Origin: Bugula neritina
Lineage: Eukaryota; Bryozoa; Gymnolaemata; Cheilostomatida; Bugulidae
Reading direction: 5' to 3'
DNA: 64,000 bases
NCBI GenBank assembly: GCA_964035545.1
Contig: OZ037767.1
Coordinates: 29,183,628-29,247,627 of the forward strand
Positions 40,501 through 49,500 of the stretch are shown here, piece after piece. Numbering within the stretch: position 1 is the stretch's first letter; each line of letters opens with the position of its first letter. Made by a program: the position numbers and the translations under genes. A model generated the notes under the pieces. The model was not told where the DNA came from. It did no database searches and saw nothing but the letters and a program-made list of their open reading frames with translations.

Positions 40501-43500
40501 TCAGCATGAAAAGGACAAATCTACTTTGTTACTTGAGTTAGTTTAAAATTGATCAACATCAATGGGTAACGTTAAGAACTTCATAAAGATTTTTATATTA
40601 AAACTTTATTCTGAGAACAGAAGCTAAAGGTTAGCCTTGGTTCTTTTTAAACTACCAGAACGATATACAAGTATGCATGTTTATCACATGATTTTGTGGG
40701 GTGAATAAAAATAGGGAAATGGTTTGAATAAAATAAGATACCAGGCACTGGTGGTGGGGGCATATCTACAATAAAACAAGGCTACAAGGTTTTACACAGT
40801 GTTGACTATAATTTAATACTCTCTACAGCTTGAAATAGACGCAGCTGCATTATACACTGCTCTACAGAATTTATCTTTTATACAAAGAGAAAGGTAATAC
40901 AAAGAGTGATAATGTAATTAGTTAGTTTCATTTACAGTTGGGCTATAAACCAGGTTTCATCAACACTATAATTGAGGAAAACTCTATTGATGAGAGTTTG
41001 GAGTTATCATATATTAGTTTAAGTTACCGATGATGTAGATGTTTCCAGTAGCTGTATCCCTAGACCCAACTTCATCTGTGGCTGTACAAGTGTATAGCTT
41101 TTCATGATCAGCCTTGTTAGCATTGTTGATGGTCATCACTCCACCCGACACTGTCATGTAAGGCACCTAGACAGAACACAGGCTAAACTCTGACTCGATT
41201 ATCGAACACAACTTCGCAGAAGCTTGCATTTACCAATATTTCATAATCCAAGTATTGTTATGTTTCACACTGACACTTACGATATGCTCATTTAAATACA
41301 ATTTTACTATCTCACAGTATTTTACTGTACGACATGTAAAAACTACTAGCAACTTACAGAGGGTGTCCAGGTGTAGGTGACACGTCCTTGAGCTCTTGCC
41401 ACTGCGCACGTAAGACTGGCTGATTTCCCGTTCTCCACACGAGCTACTAGAGGGTTCACCGTCACTCTCATATTGACTACAATTATTGTTGAACAATTCT
41501 AACATAGGCTACCCAATTCTGTATAACATTTACCAACAGAATGTGAAAGTCACATGTTGAACAAAATGATTTTGGAAGAAGCTATAACTGATGACACTCA
41601 TCCACGTTAATAACTTCTTCCAAAGAATTTAGTTAGAAAAATATACATACAATCAATGTATACTAATTCATTATAATTGGCTATCTTCGCGCAATTAGCA
41701 TAAAAAGAGTTAAATTAAAGTGAAATCAACGCAGTTATATAAATGAGTGGTCACTGCTGATAGCAACTAATATAAATTAAAAAGCAAATTTCTACAATGA
41801 CATCTAATCTAAGACACACCACTCACAGCCTTGCAAATATTTTGATCCAAAACTGCTGTAAATAAGACCTGCAGCTGTAATGATACATTGGGGTGACAAC
41901 TCCGTAGCAGCATAGACTGACCTGGTAGGCAGGTTCTACCATCACTCTGCAGCGCTCGGTCAGGGTGGCATGCACACCTGTAGCCATGCGTCCCAACATT
42001 TTCACACAGTTCTGGGCAAGGCTTGAATTTTTCACACACGGGCAGGTCTAAAAGCAACTACTCTTACGTATCTCTTGTTGCACTAATACTAAGTAGAGCA
42101 TTGGTTAAATACAAGTACTAACATAACATTGAACACTCAATGGCAAGCCAAACAAACGACCTAGCTTAGTATGCTATCTAAATGTGAGATAAACTAAATG
42201 CACTGCCAAGCAGAATTGTACAAAACTTTAAAGCAAATGAAAAAATATCTAGCTATTCAGCTTTTTGGTTGCATGCAGGAGAAGCAGGGTAGTTTGTAAA
42301 AGGAACATTTTAGTTTTATTTAGTCGGGCAGCAGTTTTCGTCTGTAAAACTTTTCAGTTTCTAAATCTGTTAACAAAATAACATAGAGCTACTAAAACAC
42401 AAAAAGCACATTATTGCGTTTCAATGCAATCAAATAAAGTCACCTGTAACACAAGTCTTCTTGTCTCTCCCCAGAATTTGTCCAGCGGGGCATTGGCAGA
42501 CATACCCATTAGGGTACCTCTTGTTTAACACGCACTTATAAGAGCATGGTTTATATCTGGTGCAATAATCTGCAAAAAATAGCGGGTGAGAAAAATAGTT
42601 AAAGGCATAGGCCAACTATGAGTGTACAGGTGAATAAACAAGTAAGTGAAGGAGTAAGCAGGTGAGTAGACAGGTGAGTGTACAGGTGTGTCTGTTGTTC
42701 ATTTAATTGTTGAAAAGGCTGCAGGAAAAACTGTGGCATATAACACATATTTTCTGGTCAAAGTAATTATTAAAATAAAATAATAAGATTACACATTTTC
42801 TGAATCTGCTGGTATAAGCAGGTAAAAAGATGTATTCAGAGTGATACAGCATGCAGTAGAGAATAGCTAGTATCTTTAAGCATTGTTGGGGTAGTGTAAA
42901 CTTTACCTGGTATACATATCCGGGGGTTTTCTGGATCACGAATGGTTCCAGCTGAACAAACTAAAAATTCAAACAAATTATTAACCATCCCTAAACCTAA
43001 GTTTAGTTATTCTAAACTGGTAATAAATTCAATACATTGCAACCCAATATAATGCTAATGCTAAAGTTATGTTGCACGACTTGCTCACAAATAACCTTGC
43101 TATACATATTACCAAATTCCAAAATCAATGCTATATAAAGTAGTATCAGGGCTAAAGAACATATCAGTGTATAATTTCCAAGGCAAGAACTCATCAAAAT
43201 TGTTAAATAATAAAAAAACTTATAATAAAGCATTAATGTTTCAACAGCAATTGATAAAAAATATATTTATGCTATGTTTCACGTATACACAAAAATATAT
43301 ACACAATATATTCTTTGGTAAAAACTTACTTGCCACACATGTTTGATCAGCAGGATTTAGCTGTGTACCAGATGGACAGTCTATTGGGAAATATGAAACA
43401 TTAATAAGTATTTAAGATACATTTTTCATTAAAACAAAATATACTTGACAATCTATAAATAGCAACAATTAACAGGAAAGATGAGACAACTCAGCAGTTA

Positions 43501-46500
43501 TATGCAAAAATGAATGTTTCTAAAACATTTAAATTATTTGTATAGTATTTTGTGCTTAGACTTGACATTTCAAGAATAGTTCTAAGACTGGCAGTGTTGA
43601 ATTTTTGTTTAACTGAGCCAGCCACAAATAGCAATAATTTTTAGCTTCATTTAGTTAAAAAATATTTCGTGGTTGCAATTTAAGCAAAGATTATTTTATG
43701 AGAAAAGTTGATTATATTTTTGTCCGTTACTTTATATTAACGATTATTAAATAACTTTTTTAGATAGCATATATGCATGCGTATGTCAGTTCACAGAGTT
43801 ATTATATCTTTAAAGCTGCTTAAATCATTCCTCACTATAATATTTATCATGCCTTATATGACTCATGTTATGTACAAATATACATTAACTGAGTCATGTA
43901 TTCATACTTGAACAGAATATTTCAACAAAAACTCTGCCTAATTACGCTAACTAATATTTACTATGAATAATAATCTCTATGAACCAAAAACAAGTTTGCA
44001 TAAATATTTATCTTTTCCAATAGCATTTAGAATGTCAACCATCTCTGTTGCAATATTTGTGACAAACCTGGAATACAGCTTCTTCTATCAGATGCAAGTT
44101 TTTGTCCAGAAGGGCAGGAACATATGAACCTGCTTCCTCCACTAGTGTCTCGGCAGAAATGTGAGCAGGGCTTGTGGGTGTCACAGACACTTGCTGTTAA
44201 CAAAACATAGATACGTTTTAAAGGACCAACACATGATCTGTAGATATGTATGGTACTATAGTAAATGTGTTTCCATATTGATCAACAAAATATAGACTAA
44301 GGTGAACTAGCAGCGAATACCAACCAGTGCAGGTTCTATCATTTGGCTCCAATATCATATTTGAAGGGCATCTGCATATATAGCCATCATTTCTTGTATT
44401 AGCACAAAAGTGAGAACACGGTTTAAGTCTCTCGCATGCACCAACTATACACATGAAAAACATAGGTATAAAAGTAAGAGATGACAATTACCTGTCTCAC
44501 ATGTTGTTCTATCGCTTTTTAATTTCATATTAGGCGGGCATGAGCATGTGTAGCCTCTAGGGTCTTTAGAATCCACAGTGCAATTGTATGAGCATGGTCT
44601 ATCTCTCTCACAAATGTTAACTACATAGCAGAAAGCATTATTGTGCAGTTACTACATAGCAGTGTAGCCCACCAAGAGAGCACAACTCTTTTGTAATATT
44701 ATTTGGTTTCAGCAACTAATGAAAAGCCCTGGTTTACAGGCTAACAAAGCTAGCATAGCGTTGCCTTAGTCTATCTGCAGATGCTATACAACATATGGCA
44801 AGCATTAGAATGTTGAATTTACTCAAATTAAGCAGCTTGCAATTTACATCAACAAATAACAATATTATTTGCTGAAGACAAACTATAAACATTGAAGTTA
44901 AAAAACACTGTGGTTCTTTCACAATTTTTAGAACATTTGTCACACATGCATGATTTAGCTTAGAAATCAGCGGTACAAATTGTACTCTGCTATGATTCAA
45001 TAGATGATACTCAACAATCCAAATTTATTTGTTTTGAAAGCATTACATGACAGCACGCAGCAGTACACGGCAGCACATGGTTACTTACGTCTACCAATAA
45101 CTGTGAGGTAAACTGACTTTGTCACTGTTATTCCAAACACGTTACTCGCAGAGCACACGTACATTCCTGAATTTGATACCCTGCAACAGACAAGACAAAA
45201 CTGCTACAACTTATAGGTTTACTGTTTTGTTTGAAAAAAGATAAAAAATGCAGTTAGTTGCTATATTATATGATTATTAGAACCAGTTATCTTAGTATTT
45301 CGTATATGCAGAGTAGTCAGTTTGGCAGAAAGCATACAACTTCTCATGCTACAAATGCTTACAATTATTTAAACTGTTTAAACCAAAAAGAAATATGCAT
45401 TTGCAAAATGGTACACTGAAGTCAACTTCTGTATATGATACAATAAATTGAAAACTAGAAAAATTGTGAAGTTTAATAGTTCGTATTTTGTTTTGGCATT
45501 TTTGGATTTTTATAATCTATATAACACAGTATGTGAAACAAAATCCAGTGTCATTTGCTGGGGTCAATTTTTGTCTCAAAAAAGTAATTCAAAACTTTTA
45601 TTGAGCTATAAAAGTAATTGAAGAAAAAAACTTAAATATCATTATTTATAATATTTATAATATTTATAATATATATAATATATAGAATACAGGAGCTAGA
45701 ATATAGAACAGCCGATAATTTTAAACTTATGCCAACACTTGCACTTTTTCAGAAAGATGATTATGAGCTATAATGATGAAATGCTGAGCACATAACTCAT
45801 AAAGACTATAATATATAATTTTGCACAAATCGAGTTCATGGTAACTTATGTACAAGAGAGAGTTTTGTTGCGATATAAAACTGGAATTCTGGAATACATT
45901 CAGATGATTTCTTACCGAGTAGAAGTAAACGTAAGAACGCCCCGTCTGTCCGTAGCAACCCTCCGGCCACTGCTGTCCTGCCATTCGACACCCGTTATGA
46001 GGTCACCACTAGCTTGACACTGGAAGTTCACCGTCTCTCCCTCGTTCACAGTCTTGTTCGTTGGATACACTCTGACGTATGGCGAGTCAACTACAAATAT
46101 ATTCAATACATATTGCAAAAAAATGAATCTTCAAGAAAAAATAGTAGCATTTTATGTACATACTTATCTAGCAGTTGTCTATACTTGTATAATTTGTATT
46201 TATTTGCTACTCCATTTGTTATTTTTCTGGTATTTTATGCAGTAAATACAAAAAATATGTCTTAAACAATATTTTTGTTACAAATACAGAATTTTAAATT
46301 GAGTTATGAAATATATAAATGCTAAATAAAAGTAAAAGTTCTGTAATACAAATGCAGACACGGAATTATAACTTCCAAAAACTAAGAGTTGCTGGTATTT
46401 AATTGCGGCTTGTACAAGCTGAAGTTAACTAAAGACATCCGTAATTGTTTAAAACTCTCTATACTCTATTATATATCAAACAGACAGGCTTCCACTTAAT

Positions 46501-49500
46501 CATTGCTATTTGAGTTCATCCTTCATGTTATTAGGTGAGGAAAAATGAAAGAAATATTGTTGTAATTATGGTAATGACAGCCAGACAATGACAATGTACT
46601 AGTTGAATATAAGCCGTTAAGTTAAGCATACAGTTTAGTTGTAACTTTATTAGTATGTGATCTAAAGTTGGGGACATGTGAAATGCAACCATAAAAAATT
46701 CACCTAAAGAACTTGAAGAAAAAGCTAAAAAGTAGCAATACTTCATTGAGCTTATCCATAAAGCTATTATGACAGCTATCAAAGTCGATATTCCAAATTT
46801 TTTATTTAATTTTGATTTTCAAAAAAGCAAGAATTTCTTGAGAAAATATATTTCTATTAGTCCAAATAGTGTTTCATTTTTGGTTGCTTTAACAAACCTG
46901 CAGTTTTTAAAACACCCTCAACATAAAACCACATTTTTCTCTGCAAAATGTATAAATAAAAGAAAAAGTTGCAAAAAGTTTCACCAGACAAAAGTGTTTA
47001 CCCAAATAAAGGTGATGCTTGCCCAATTTATCTTATTTTTACATTTCCTTATAATCTTTCTTGCTGGGAATATTCAATGGTGCAAGTTTTATCCAGTACA
47101 TTTGAGCCGGAATGCTATGTTCATAGTTATCATAGAAATCATTTTGTTGGGCCACCTATACGCCAGTTAGAAAGCTTTGACTATACAGTTGGAATATATA
47201 GTGCATATTCCAGTAATGAACTTGACTCATAACTGTTAATTACTAATTAGTTCAACTAATTAGTAGCAACAGTTAGATAAGTTCTACCCAATCAATTCTT
47301 CCTCCATCCAATAATGTAGCCTAAAATACTATTTAATACCCAAACTAGCTATTTATGCTGTTGAAGAGAAAGAAAATGTCAGACTGTTGCCATTGTTTCA
47401 CAAACTAATTAAATAGGCTCTACTGGAAGCCCAGCACAAAGCTGGCAGCTTCAGTGTGAACAACAAATACATATTTACAGACGCAAGCCTGTAAGATTTG
47501 TATCACTGGGGTAAAGAAAAGTTGCATTGTGTTCTTATCAACAGCTTGCAGTATCATGTTGAGGGGGGAGATAGGTATCTGTTTTGTGTCAGCAAAGCAG
47601 GCGTCTAGTACAGGTGTGACTGATTATCATTCAATCCGCCTACACCACATTCCTCCAACTTTAAAAATTAAAATCTTTAAATCACACTTGTTTACGTCAG
47701 TTACTAGTAACTAATGATTCATTTGTCATGCAACCCGGCTATCACGTGACTTATATAAGCCATCACAGTACCTACATACTATTATAAGCTTATGATATAG
47801 CTGTAGTGCATAAACCTTTTACAATAGCAAATTTTTCAATTTAAATATCTACTAGCACATTAGATTCTGATAAAAATATTGAAAAGTAAGAATTATAAAG
47901 AATTGCAGTTTCATTATATTGCACTGTTTTCCTGAACTCTATTACTAACAGTATAAATTGTGATGAGAATTTTTTAATAAATTCACAAGGAAATATTTGG
48001 TTTTGTGCATATAGTTTGTTACATTATAATTATGGATCTGTTTAGAGGTTTCTCAAGCCTGCGCAGCACCTAGACTGTGCTCTTAAAATACAGCTACCCC
48101 AGCTCGTATGCTTAAATATTTCACTTAATATGTTATGGTTAGATTGAAATGTTAACTACTTTCTACTGCTGTTTTATTGTGCTGTTATAAAGAGGTGATT
48201 GACTTGCATTTATCCATTAACATCCACAGTATAATAGTGTTCTACTAGTTATTTTTATACCTCCTTTTACTGCTTTGTATGAAGAAAGAGTAAAACATAT
48301 ACACCTACAGAATTATAATTATCTTATATTCAAAAAGTACGGGCATTCATGCTCCTTGCTTTTAACTTAAAACAATTGCGTAACTATAACAGGTGAACAA
48401 GGTCATTGCCTCAAACCATGTTGCCAACAGAGATATAGTATTTAGCCCACTTAAAAACCCTTACTACCAGAGGCTCTCAAAGGGTTGGATACTTGATACA
48501 AACAAATTCGAGTTGTGCAACTATAAATGGCAAACAAAACTTATGTAAGCAACAGCTACTAAAATATTATTACTCTGTTGAAATATCTTTCTTATTTGTT
48601 TTAAAAACTGTTTTCATGTTTCAATATAGTCACTGTACTTATGGGACACAGTCTAAGTATACAGATAAAGGCTATGTAGCTTAGGTTCCTAAATGAGTAA
48701 GCAAAGGGGAGTGGGTGAAGTGGTATGCTGCCCTACATGATATCATAATAAATAAAGCTGACTAAGTTTCCTGACGAACCAGAATAAACAGTTAATAATA
48801 TTATTTTATGGGGAAGCCTGGCCTCAACAACTTCCTAAATATGTACAGCTGATGATCTCATAGTCAGAGTTTCTAAAGCTGTTTGGGAAGCTTCTAGAAT
48901 ATCACTGATTAATCATATATATGTAATAATAACCTTTAAAGGTTTTGTTGTCTTTCACTCACACATGGGGTTAGACTAACATCCATAATCAATTTCGATA
49001 AACATTATGGGCTGGGTACCAGTTTACTCGACCACTACCCTCACCAGGTACTTGCTTTAGATCTCTGATTTAAGCTATGTAGGTATACATCACTAATGAT
49101 TAGCATTTTTGCTAAGAATATTGCAAAATAATCAGCTCTGTTGTTTTTAACTTAACTCAGGCGTCATTAAATTGACAAAAGGTGACGAACTTATAAGGAA
49201 TTTAACAGCAGTCATCCAGCTATCTGAAGATGTTATGTAATAAATAGCATGAATCATTTCAAGTGAAATGTGATGCAGGAAATGAGTAGAATTCTGCAGA
49301 AGATGCTGTCACTGTTTGATGGGTAACTGCAGTAACCATGGCATATTAACTAGAGGTGCTGTTATTTTACTAAAATTAGCATTTATTCATGACTGTATTT
49401 GTGTAATATATCTAGCAGCTACCACAAATAGCTTCGTTCTGGTGTTACAGTAGAAATATTTTTCTTGCTATTTATATTACGTTATATTAAATTGTATTAT

